From an uncultured Oscillospiraceae bacterium (GTDB lineage: Bacteria > Bacillota > Clostridia > Oscillospirales > Acutalibacteraceae): a DNA stretch of 21,864 nucleotides. The stretch's first letter is position 1; each line of letters begins with the position of its first letter. The stretch is taken from the NCBI GenBank assembly GCA_900544515.1, contig UQVI01000009.1, positions 1 through 21,864 of the forward strand, written 5' to 3'. Of this stretch, positions 15,361-21,864 are shown one piece after another. The translations under genes were made by a program, and so were the position numbers. The notes below the pieces were generated by a model. The model ran no database searches and was not told where the DNA came from. It saw only the letters and a list, made by a program, of their open reading frames with translations.

Positions 15361-16209
15361 CTAAGCCTTGCATTGCTCCTCAAAATCGGCCACAAGTGCG
15401 TCCTGAATTGCCTTAAGCATAGCAGGTGCTTTACCACCGACAAGCTTTCCGTTAACTGTTTTCACAGGAATACAGAAGGAGCCTGTTGAATGAATGACAA
15501 TTTCGTCTGCCTCCATAAGCTCACTTATGGTATACTCCCTCTCTTCAACCTCAAATCCAAGCTTTTGAGCAAATGCAAGAAGTCTGATTCTGGCTGTGCC
15601 GGGAAGCACTTTATCATCGAGCGGATGCGTAATTATCTTGCTGTTTTTGAAAATGGAAACATTGGAATGTGCACACTCTGTTACAATACCGTCTCTGACA
15701 AAGATTGCCTCCTCACAGCCTGCACGTTCTGCAGCAGTGACAGCAAGGCAGGAGGGAATCAGATTCAGTGTTTTGCAGTTGCAGTATTCAAAGCGCTTAT
15801 CCTCATAAGTAATAACATCAATCGGCTTATAGGTATCAGACATCTTAGACGGAGTCAATGTAATCCATAGATTCGCTTTATTCTGATTACCTGCTGAATA
15901 AATATGCTCTCTCAGTCCCGAACCGCGAGTAACCTGCATATATACAAACTGGTCACCATCGTCAACCTTTAACACAAGCTCTTTTAAAAGCGTTTCAAGC
16001 TCTTCACGTTCAATCGGCATTACAATGTCGAGAAGTCTTGCGCTGTTATAAAATCGGTTTAAATGTGCATCCAAATCAAATATTTTATGGTTATGCGAAT
16101 AGGTTGCATCATAAATTCCGTCACCGAACCAGCAAACTCTGTCCAGCATCGGTATCTGCATATTTTCTATTTCGTCATATGTTCCGTTATAATAGCCTAA
16201 ATTATTCAT
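15361..16209 (-). CDS. Class IV aminotransferase, D-amino-acid transaminase-like
   Basis: This 282-residue fold-type IV PLP enzyme has the Schiff-base lysine K146 in CKTLNLIPSCLA and the cofactor-ring glutamate E178 in GIVTECAHSNVSIF. Y33, R100 and H102 (GIYDATYS; RGSGLREH) match the carboxylate-trap residues I recall for Bacillus D-amino-acid aminotransferase, which favours D-alanine/D-glutamate transamination over branched-chain aminotransferase or aminodeoxychorismate lyase. The ATG at 16209 follows AAAGGG with a 7-base spacer. It begins 28 bases after the GH31 stop on the same strand with no terminator between, so it is probably the second gene of that operon. The pairing of a glycosidase with a D-amino-acid enzyme is unusual. 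Confidence 0.85.
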   Translation of the reverse strand: MNNLGYYNGTYDEIENMQIPMLDRVCWFGDGIYDATYSHNHKIFDLDAHLNRFYNSARLLDIVMPIEREELETLLKELVLKVDDGDQFVYMQVTRGSGLREHIYSAGNQNKANLWITLTPSKMSDTYKPIDVITYEDKRFEYCNCKTLNLIPSCLAVTAAERAGCEEAIFVRDGIVTECAHSNVSIFKNSKIITHPLDDKVLPGTARIRLLAFAQKLGFEVEEREYTISELMEADEIVIHSTGSFCIPVKTVNGKLVGGKAPAMLKAIQDALVADFEEQCKA

Positions 16210-16237
16210 ACGTTTTCCCTTTACTTAGAATATTCAT

Positions 16238-17809
16238 TTAATCTGCTGTCTTTTCAAATATCGGCAGTACATCAAGCGATGCATCAACCGTAATGATTTC
16301 TCCTCCGATATATTCTTTCTTATCAGGTACATAACGCCATTTACCATTTGGAAGGCGAAGTGTTTTTTGTCTGTCACCTTTTTTCAGAACAGGCGAAACC
16401 AAAATACTTTCACCAAGCATAAACATATCATTCACTTTCTCATATCCCTGATTGGGATACTGATATTCCAATGAGCGTATAATCGGCTCTCCTGTTTTTG
16501 ATGCGTTTTGCGCGAGGGAAAGAATTGTATCTGCATATTTCTGATGAAGCTCTGCACAGCTGATACAGACCTCTCTTGCAGTATCATTTTCCATTTTCCA
16601 TATTGCGAAACTATATTGCATCATCGGCATAAGTGCACTGCATTGGCACCACCGTATAAGCAGCTCCGTATCGAACTCATTTTCAGCTTTATCAATACTG
16701 AAGGTGTCGCCATTCTTACGCTTAAAGCTACTGATTTCACCGCCGCCTATCATATCAGGACAGGAATAAGGATAACCGCTCAGCCCCTGCAGCAAAGCAT
16801 TTGGGATCAAGGTATTCAGTCCGTTTCTGTCCCAGCTGTGGGTTTTGTCCGCCAGACGCTGTGTTACACCCCAGCCGCCTCCCTTGAAGCAGGCTCGCAA
16901 TTCGTTAAATTCATATTCACGTGCAGTTTCCGCCCAGAGGTAAGACTGCTCATTGGCGTCTGTTCCGGGTCTGAAAGTTCGGTCACTGTCCTTATAAAAG
17001 TAAGCATCACCTGCATCCTGCTTAAAGCCGTCAACACCATATTCGTTCATCAGTCTGTCAGCAGTTTCCTTGAACCATTCAACAGATTTAGGATTAGATA
17101 AATCCAATACAGGATGCTTGCCGTTCCACCAGGTGCGGTAAGCAGTTTTACCAAAACAGTTTCGCACAAGCATTCGGTTTTCAATCATAAAGGGGTAGTC
17201 TTTAACTGTCGGTGCAACAAACGGACAAATCCATAAAATCACCTTGAATCCCATTTGGTGCAGCTCATCAATCATCCTTTTAGGATTTTTGAACTTGTCA
17301 GGATGAAACTCCCATTCACCGAAATCGGTCTGCCAGCCGTCATCAATAATAAGCTCACCGGCTGTCATTCCGGAATCTAAAATACCTTTTGCAAAATCAA
17401 TGATATCATCTTCGTTCTGATTCGTGGCAAGATGAATCCACGTGCAGTATTGAGGTGTACGAAACATCATTTCATCGGGCAGCTTGCCGTCAAAAGGAAA
17501 ATGTGCTTTGCTTGCAGCAAGATAAGCACCGCGCAGATTCTTATAGCCATCATACAGCCTTATTTCACTTTTTTCAGAGCAACAAACTGCTGTACCTTTA
17601 TTCCACTTTACCAGATAACCTGCATTGCTCCATATATATCTGCCTTTATTGCTGACCCAAAGCGGAGTCGTCTGATTGTAACTGTCTATGTATCGTGTAT
17701 CCGTTTTTGTTCTGCTGTTTTCAGTTACAGGCAGTTTATATCCGTAATTGATATCTGCACCGTACCATGCCTCGTTGGGCAGTAAATTGAATTTTAATTT
17801 ATATTTCAA
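16238..17809 (-). CDS. GH31 glycoside hydrolase, MYORG-like subfamily
   Basis: The protein has 523 residues. The GH31 barrel is clear: IIDDGWQ (154-160), ILWICPFVAP (191-200), nucleophile D265 in GFKQDAGD, acid/base D327 in HSWDRNGL, and GYPYSCPDMIGGGE (345-358). The DAG-type nucleophile motif and the short length resemble human MYORG and related bacterial GH31 enzymes, some of which are alpha-galactosidases rather than alpha-glucosidases. The substrate is therefore uncertain. The start codon is TTG at 17809, chosen because AAGGGG lies 8 bases upstream and the first in-frame ATG is more than 110 codons in. No signal peptide is present. It heads an operon with the aminotransferase and has a palindrome upstream. 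Confidence 0.92.
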   Translation of the reverse strand: MKYKLKFNLLPNEAWYGADINYGYKLPVTENSRTKTDTRYIDSYNQTTPLWVSNKGRYIWSNAGYLVKWNKGTAVCCSEKSEIRLYDGYKNLRGAYLAASKAHFPFDGKLPDEMMFRTPQYCTWIHLATNQNEDDIIDFAKGILDSGMTAGELIIDDGWQTDFGEWEFHPDKFKNPKRMIDELHQMGFKVILWICPFVAPTVKDYPFMIENRMLVRNCFGKTAYRTWWNGKHPVLDLSNPKSVEWFKETADRLMNEYGVDGFKQDAGDAYFYKDSDRTFRPGTDANEQSYLWAETAREYEFNELRACFKGGGWGVTQRLADKTHSWDRNGLNTLIPNALLQGLSGYPYSCPDMIGGGEISSFKRKNGDTFSIDKAENEFDTELLIRWCQCSALMPMMQYSFAIWKMENDTAREVCISCAELHQKYADTILSLAQNASKTGEPIIRSLEYQYPNQGYEKVNDMFMLGESILVSPVLKKGDRQKTLRLPNGKWRYVPDKKEYIGGEIITVDASLDVLPIFEKTAD

Positions 17810-17825
17810 AGAAAACGCCCCTTTT

Positions 17826-17848
17826 TATTAACATAATATATGTCAATA
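17826..17848. promoter_or_regulatory. Palindrome upstream of the GH31 gene (candidate operator)
   Basis: TATTAACAT (17826-17834) and ATGTCAATA (17840-17848) form a 23-bp dyad with one mismatch and a 5-base centre, 17 bases before the TTG start. The right arm contains TTGACA read on the minus strand, but no -10 follows at the right distance. The dyad probably binds a repressor close to the promoter; no regulator gene is adjacent. Confidence 0.4.
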
Positions 17849-17920
17849 ATATTAAAAAAGTGATTTTAAGTAAATACACAATGCAGTAAATTCGATACAT
17901 AAATCGGAATACAGCAGTAC

Positions 17921-17960
17921 AAAAGGTATAGATACTATGAATGTAACCGTATCTATACCT
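17921..17960 (-). terminator. Intrinsic terminator of the ECF operon
   Basis: A 12-bp perfect stem (17924-17935 with 17949-17960, AGGTATAGATAC-type arms) with a 13-base loop, 8 bases after the stop of the NTF2-like gene. On the minus strand it is followed by TTT and then GTACTG, a short U tract. Confidence 0.75.
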
Positions 17961-17968
17961 AAAATGAC

Positions 17969-18355
17969 TTAATCCAATATAGTTGTTCCATAGGAATTAT
18001 CTATAGCACAAAGCCATTTACCATTTACATTCCTATAAACATATGTTGCCCGCCTGTCCATAGAATACTCTGATGCTTCTTTATTCTCAGCATCAAGCAG
18101 TGTTTGTGATAAAACCAAAACCGTGTCCCCTGCTTCAAGCATAACCATATTTCCCTGAGTAGGAACAACACTGTTTTTAAAATACGCCGCTATTTTTATA
18201 AATGCATTTTTTATTGCATCCTTACCCTTAGCCTCAAGTCCGGGCTTAACAACCAACACAGCATCATCTGTGTAAAACTCCATTAAATCATCAAATCGTT
18301 CTTCTTTAATTGCTCTATCTGCCTGTGCAATTAATTCCTTTATTTCTTTATTCAT
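17969..18355 (-). CDS. Small NTF2/SnoaL-like protein
   Basis: This 128-residue cytosolic protein has the cone-shaped NTF2-like fold pattern: N-terminal helices (EIKELIAQADRAIKEERFDDLMEFYTDDAVL), the GKDAIKNAF helix, and C-terminal strands ending in ATYVYRNVNGKWLCAIDNSYG. This pattern is typical of DUF4440/SnoaL-like ketosteroid-isomerase relatives. No catalytic residues can be assigned with confidence. The start is the ATG at 18355, 6 bases after AGGAGG; an upstream in-frame codon at 18379 precedes this site. It begins 39 bases after the ECF ATPase stop and is followed by the operon terminator, so it is probably cotranscribed. Such proteins bind or isomerise small hydrophobic molecules, and a link to the imported vitamin is only a guess. 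Confidence 0.82.
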   Translation of the reverse strand: MNKEIKELIAQADRAIKEERFDDLMEFYTDDAVLVVKPGLEAKGKDAIKNAFIKIAAYFKNSVVPTQGNMVMLEAGDTVLVLSQTLLDAENKEASEYSMDRRATYVYRNVNGKWLCAIDNSYGTTILD

Positions 18356-18394
18356 AACTAACCTCCTTGATAACAACATTTCCGTAATACAAAA

Positions 18395-21040
18395 TCATTC
18401 TATCAAGCCGTATTTTACTTTAATTCTGTCAAGCTTTTCAAGCATAGGTTCGGCAATAAACCAGAGAAAAATTGCTGTAGCAGCCGCGTGAATACAATCC
18501 ATTGGAAAGCCTGTTATATAATAGCTGAATATGATTTTCCAATTTAATGCTTCACCGCCCCACAAAAGAGCCGTTGAAGTATTTACAATTCCTCCGTAGA
18601 TTACAATGGCACAGACTGCACCGAATATACAAAGTGAAATTTTGGAGCGTCTGAGCCAACCCTTCTGAAAAAGAACCCCTGCAAGAAAGCCGATTATACC
18701 CATAGCAAACATCTGATAAGGTGTCCAGGCTCCCTGCGAAAACAGAATGTTTGAGACAAGCATTGTAACCGCACCGACAAGGAAGCCTGTCTCACCGCCA
18801 AAGGCAACACCGGCTATAATCGTTAATGCCATTACAGGCTTAAACTGAGGCAGCATAAAGAATGCGGCTCTGCCTGCAATACCAAGTGCACAAAGCACTG
18901 CAATAATAACAATCTCCCTTGCCTTTGGTTTTCTTCCTTCAAAAACCATAAAAAACGGAATCATACACTCAAGCAGTACCGCCAGTGCAGTTATATAATA
19001 CTGCTCAACATCAATATAAGCTACACTGATAAACAGCGTCAGCGGAATTAAAAGCAGTATTAAAGCGACTGACAGCCTGGTCCGTTTTGATAATTTTCGC
19101 TTTTCCTTCGGTATCTGAACAGGAACAGAGGGTGCCGACTTCCTCCCTATAAACACAGCAGTCAATATAATAAGCAATATAAACAAGCCGTAAATAATGA
19201 GCTGTTTGAAACCCAAGTCGGTTGCTCCGTTCAGGTCAGTCAGTTCATTAAGGCTTTCATTTTTCGCTGCAAATAAGTATACACACAGGGAAAGTAAGGC
19301 AGATACACCTGCTCCAATCTTTCTCCATAGCGGAAGTCTGTTTGGTTTTTCCACTGTTATCTTTTCACTTTTAGCTTTCACAGCATAGTGAGCCTTTGAG
19401 ACCGTTAAAGGCTTTTGCAATTCTCCGCCGATTGCCTCAATCACATCCTCTGTTGTAACAGCATCAGGTATGATATCCCTTGCAATCCTGTTGGCTGAGG
19501 TTGTATAAAAACTATTACCACTGAAAAACGCCTGCGGTGTACCGCTTGCAACAATCTCTCCGTCAAAAAATAATGCACAGTGCCCTGCATATTTTGCACA
19601 GAATTCAATATCGTGGCTCACCATAATAATACAAATACCGCGGTCAAGCAGTTCTTTCATAATAACAGCAAATTCATCTTTAAACTCTGCATCGAAACCT
19701 TTAGTGGGCTCGTCAAGAAGCAAAATATCAGGCTTAAGCAATAGCAGCTTAGCAAGTGCTGCTCTCTGCTGTTCACCTCCTGAAAGGTCAAAGGGGTGCC
19801 TGCTTTCAAGTCCGCCCAGCCGACACAGATTAACTATATTCTTAATATTCCCCTGCTGCTGTTCTTTGGATATCTTCTGACTTTTCATAACATCAGCTAA
19901 ATCCTCTGCAACCGTTTTTTTAACAAACAGCGTCTGCGGATTCTGAGGCAGCATACATACCTTTCCGTACGTCTTAACCTCTCCGTTATAAGGTTTACAG
20001 CAGCCTGAAATCAGCTTAAGCATTGTTGTCTTGCCTGTTCCGTTGCCGCCTAGAACACATAATAATTCACCTGAATACGCAGTCAGATGAATACCTTTCA
20101 GAACATCAGGCAGTTCCTTTTCATATCTGAACCATACATCTGAAAGAGAAACCCTTTCATCACCAAATGGATGATCATTTTTATTTTTTTCAACAGCTTT
20201 AACATGGTTATGCTCTGCATAGCCTTTTAAAAATTCACGACCCTCATTAACAGAAACCGTACATTTAAAATCAGAATTCACCGAACCCCATATCTGTGTG
20301 GCTGAAGGCATTGCACGAAACATATTATGCTTATTTTCCTTAAGATAGGCTGCAACCTCCGTAACACTTCCGCAGCAGAGCAGATGACCCTCTTCCATAG
20401 CTGCAGCACGGTTCGCTATCGAAAGCACATCCTCAAGCCTGTGTTCCGTGATTATGATTGTTGTTCCAAGCTCTCTGTTTATTTTTTTCAGAGTTGCTAA
20501 AAAGTCTGATGCGGCAATGGGATCAAGCTGACTTGTTGGCTCGTCCAATATAAGTACACTCGGCTGCATAACCATAACGGACGCAAGGTTAAGAAGCTGC
20601 TTCTGACCGCCCGAAAGCTCCGAAACATTTTTGTAAAACCAGTTTTGAATTCCGAAAAATGATGCCATTTCAGCTACTCTGCGTCTGATTGTCGGCGTAT
20701 CATATCCAAGACTTTCAAGTCCGAATGCAAGCTCGTGCCATACTTTATCCGTGACAATCTGATTATCAGGTGACTGCAGTACAAAGCCTATTTTTGATGC
20801 ACTTTCACGGTCACTTAAATCTGCAAGGGGTTTACCGTTAAAATGGATATCTCCCTTTTTGATACCGTGCGGTGCAAGCTGCGGTTTCAGCTGACGGAGC
20901 AATGTGGATTTACCGCAGCCTGAATGACCGAATAACACAAAGAAATCGCCTGCGTTAACAGTAAGAGAAAAATGGTCTATTGCAGGAATTTCTGATTCAG
21001 GATAAAAAAAGGTTAAATTTTTGACTGAAAGGATTTCCAT
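18395..21040 (-). CDS. ECF transporter fusion: two EcfA-type ATPase domains plus membrane S-component domain
   Basis: The protein has 881 residues. ATPase 1 has Walker A GHSGCGKS (38-45), signature LSGGQ (142-146), Walker B ILDEP (D166/E167) and H200. ATPase 2 has GGNGTGKT (331-338), LSGGEQQ (419-425), LLDEP (D443/E444) and H476. From about residue 580 there are some eight to nine hydrophobic helices. The last half, from REIVIIAVLCALGIAGRAAF, looks like an ECF vitamin-binding S component; about three to four helices precede it. The protein would thus hold all of the transporter except EcfT. The start ATG at 21040 follows AGGAG and lies inside the last codons of the EcfT gene (28-base overlap). 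The vitamin or ion imported cannot be assigned; no riboswitch is visible because the contig ends upstream. Confidence 0.9.
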   Translation of the reverse strand: MEILSVKNLTFFYPESEIPAIDHFSLTVNAGDFFVLFGHSGCGKSTLLRQLKPQLAPHGIKKGDIHFNGKPLADLSDRESASKIGFVLQSPDNQIVTDKVWHELAFGLESLGYDTPTIRRRVAEMASFFGIQNWFYKNVSELSGGQKQLLNLASVMVMQPSVLILDEPTSQLDPIAASDFLATLKKINRELGTTIIITEHRLEDVLSIANRAAAMEEGHLLCCGSVTEVAAYLKENKHNMFRAMPSATQIWGSVNSDFKCTVSVNEGREFLKGYAEHNHVKAVEKNKNDHPFGDERVSLSDVWFRYEKELPDVLKGIHLTAYSGELLCVLGGNGTGKTTMLKLISGCCKPYNGEVKTYGKVCMLPQNPQTLFVKKTVAEDLADVMKSQKISKEQQQGNIKNIVNLCRLGGLESRHPFDLSGGEQQRAALAKLLLLKPDILLLDEPTKGFDAEFKDEFAVIMKELLDRGICIIMVSHDIEFCAKYAGHCALFFDGEIVASGTPQAFFSGNSFYTTSANRIARDIIPDAVTTEDVIEAIGGELQKPLTVSKAHYAVKAKSEKITVEKPNRLPLWRKIGAGVSALLSLCVYLFAAKNESLNELTDLNGATDLGFKQLIIYGLFILLIILTAVFIGRKSAPSVPVQIPKEKRKLSKRTRLSVALILLLIPLTLFISVAYIDVEQYYITALAVLLECMIPFFMVFEGRKPKAREIVIIAVLCALGIAGRAAFFMLPQFKPVMALTIIAGVAFGGETGFLVGAVTMLVSNILFSQGAWTPYQMFAMGIIGFLAGVLFQKGWLRRSKISLCIFGAVCAIVIYGGIVNTSTALLWGGEALNWKIIFSYYITGFPMDCIHAAATAIFLWFIAEPMLEKLDRIKVKYGLIE

Positions 21041-21828
21041 TTTCTCTCCTCTCTGCTGTTTATAACAACCGGTGTTATACACATAGCGAAATAGATTATA
21101 AAAAAGCTGATTGTTATCGGCTTAGCCGGTACACCGGTAATACTCGGAAAATACAACCAATGCAAATTACCTGAAATACTGCCACTGATAAGATAAATAC
21201 CACAGAAGCAAAGCCAAATCAGTGCATATTTATCTTTATCAGCAAAGCTATAAATGTGAAAAGCAGTTCTGCCCTTTAAGCCATATCCCCTGCTCTTCAT
21301 ACTGTCCGCAGTATCGACCGCATTTTCAAGCGACCAGGTTACCATAATGGAAAAGCAGTTTACGGAATTCCTTAATCTGTTAAATATACTGCCGTCTGAT
21401 ATATCATTTCCGATTCCTGCCTGAGCTTCCTTAACATATTCAAACTGCATTTTAAACTTCGGCACAAATCTGAGTATCATACTGATTACTAAGGATAGAG
21501 ACGGAATCAGCTTACCAAACAGATAACAAAATTTATCAGACGTTATCACGGATGTATAACATCCAAACCATATCAGAACCGATACCAGCATAACCCCTGC
21601 GGCAATGCCGTATAAAATACTTTCAAGTGTCAGCGGATTACCTGATGGAAGAAAACAGAGAATAATCGTCCCCTGATGATTAAAGGCAGGATTGATAACC
21701 GCAGTTAAAAGAAGCATAGGCAAAGCATATCGAAACAAAAAAAAGATTGATGCTTTACCATTAAGCTGAACATAATAACCTATTGAACAAAGCAGTGAAA
21801 CAGCAAGGCAGACAGGATGCATAAAAAG
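21013..21828 (-). CDS. EcfT transmembrane component, 5' end missing
   Basis: At least 271 residues of a CbiQ/EcfT-family membrane protein are present. It has several hydrophobic helices and the coupling motif in DTADSMKSRGYG, which contacts the ATPases. It partners with the ATPase/S-component fusion that overlaps its 3' end. The open frame continues to 21843, but those extra codons (reading MYKRQ from a GTG) come from the sequencing adapter and are not protein sequence. Real sequence begins with LFMHPVC; from the family, roughly the first 20-30 residues, including the start of helix 1, lie beyond the contig end. The promoter of the operon is also missing. Confidence 0.88.
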   Translation of the reverse strand, partial: LFMHPVCLAVSLLCSIGYYVQLNGKASIFFLFRYALPMLLLTAVINPAFNHQGTIILCFLPSGNPLTLESILYGIAAGVMLVSVLIWFGCYTSVITSDKFCYLFGKLIPSLSLVISMILRFVPKFKMQFEYVKEAQAGIGNDISDGSIFNRLRNSVNCFSIMVTWSLENAVDTADSMKSRGYGLKGRTAFHIYSFADKDKYALIWLCFCGIYLISGSISGNLHWLYFPSITGVPAKPITISFFIIYFAMCITPVVINSREERKWKSFQSKI

Positions 21829-21864
21829 CTGTCTCTTATACACATCTGACGCTGCCGACGACTA
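21829..21864. other. Nextera transposon adapter left at the contig end (artefact)
   Basis: 21829-21847 is the 19-base mosaic end CTGTCTCTTATACACATCT, and 21848-21861 (GACGCTGCCGACGA) is the adjoining Illumina Nextera read primer. The last three bases would be the first bases of an index. This is not genomic DNA and should be trimmed. Confidence 0.97.

Noticed and set aside
16508..17101. Plus-strand open frame of 197 codons opposite the GH31 gene
   Set aside because: It is antisense to the GH31 catalytic domain, with no start signal and no recognisable protein.
17843..17848. TTGACA on the minus strand as the -35 of the GH31 promoter
   Set aside because: No -10-like hexamer follows at 16-19 bases; that position holds the ribosome binding site.
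1..21864. tRNA, rRNA, CRISPR array, insertion sequence or prophage
   Set aside because: No cloverleaf, spaced repeats, transposase or phage-like proteins were seen on either strand.

Overview
The window is AT-rich Firmicutes DNA. Strong AGGAGG-type ribosome binding sites, tight same-strand operons, an ECF-type vitamin transporter, Fe-S ferredoxin domains and host-glycan glycosidases point to an anaerobic gut Clostridium-like organism, probably Oscillospiraceae/Ruminococcus-like. The species is inferred, not shown. The right edge is an artificial contig end: the last 36 bases begin with the Nextera transposon adapter.

Region 1 (1-7924, all minus strand) is a redox/aldehyde island. Reading in the direction of transcription, a MerR regulator of the AdhR/NmlR type starts an operon from a 19-bp-spacer promoter. 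It is followed by an Fe-S aldo/keto reductase, a cupin, a flavodoxin, a carboxymuconolactone-decarboxylase-like protein and a LysR regulator. After a hairpin and a second promoter come an iron-dependent alcohol dehydrogenase, a flavodoxin-domain lipoprotein, a flavodoxin-ferredoxin fusion (frameshifted at its start by a T7 run) and a classical aldo/keto reductase. Gaps between genes are mostly 0-50 bases, so the set is probably transcribed as one or two units. My inference is a thiol/aldehyde-responsive carbonyl-reduction module fed by flavodoxin and ferredoxin electron carriers.

Region 2 (7933-9441) is a MATE efflux gene on the minus strand. It has its own terminator, a near-perfect TTGACA-17-TATAGT promoter, a 19-bp palindrome just upstream of the -35, and a terminator-like hairpin in its 5' leader. 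A 16-bp copy of the palindrome occurs at the left edge of the window.

Region 3 (9478-17848) is glycan catabolism. GH38 alpha-mannosidase and GH95 alpha-fucosidase/galactosidase genes lie on the plus strand. Convergent to them is a minus-strand pair, a GH31 (MYORG-like) glycosidase followed by a D-amino-acid-aminotransferase-like class IV PLP enzyme. None of the three glycosidases has a signal peptide, so they probably process imported oligosaccharides in the cytoplasm. A possible minigene (promoter, ribosome binding site, 8-codon ORF, terminator) lies in the convergent gap.

Region 4 (17921-21828, minus strand) is an ECF transporter operon. It holds EcfT (5' end cut off by the contig end), a protein fusing two EcfA-type ATPases to a membrane S-component-like domain, and a small NTF2/SnoaL-like protein followed by a terminator. 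No tRNA, rRNA, CRISPR array or insertion sequence was seen.
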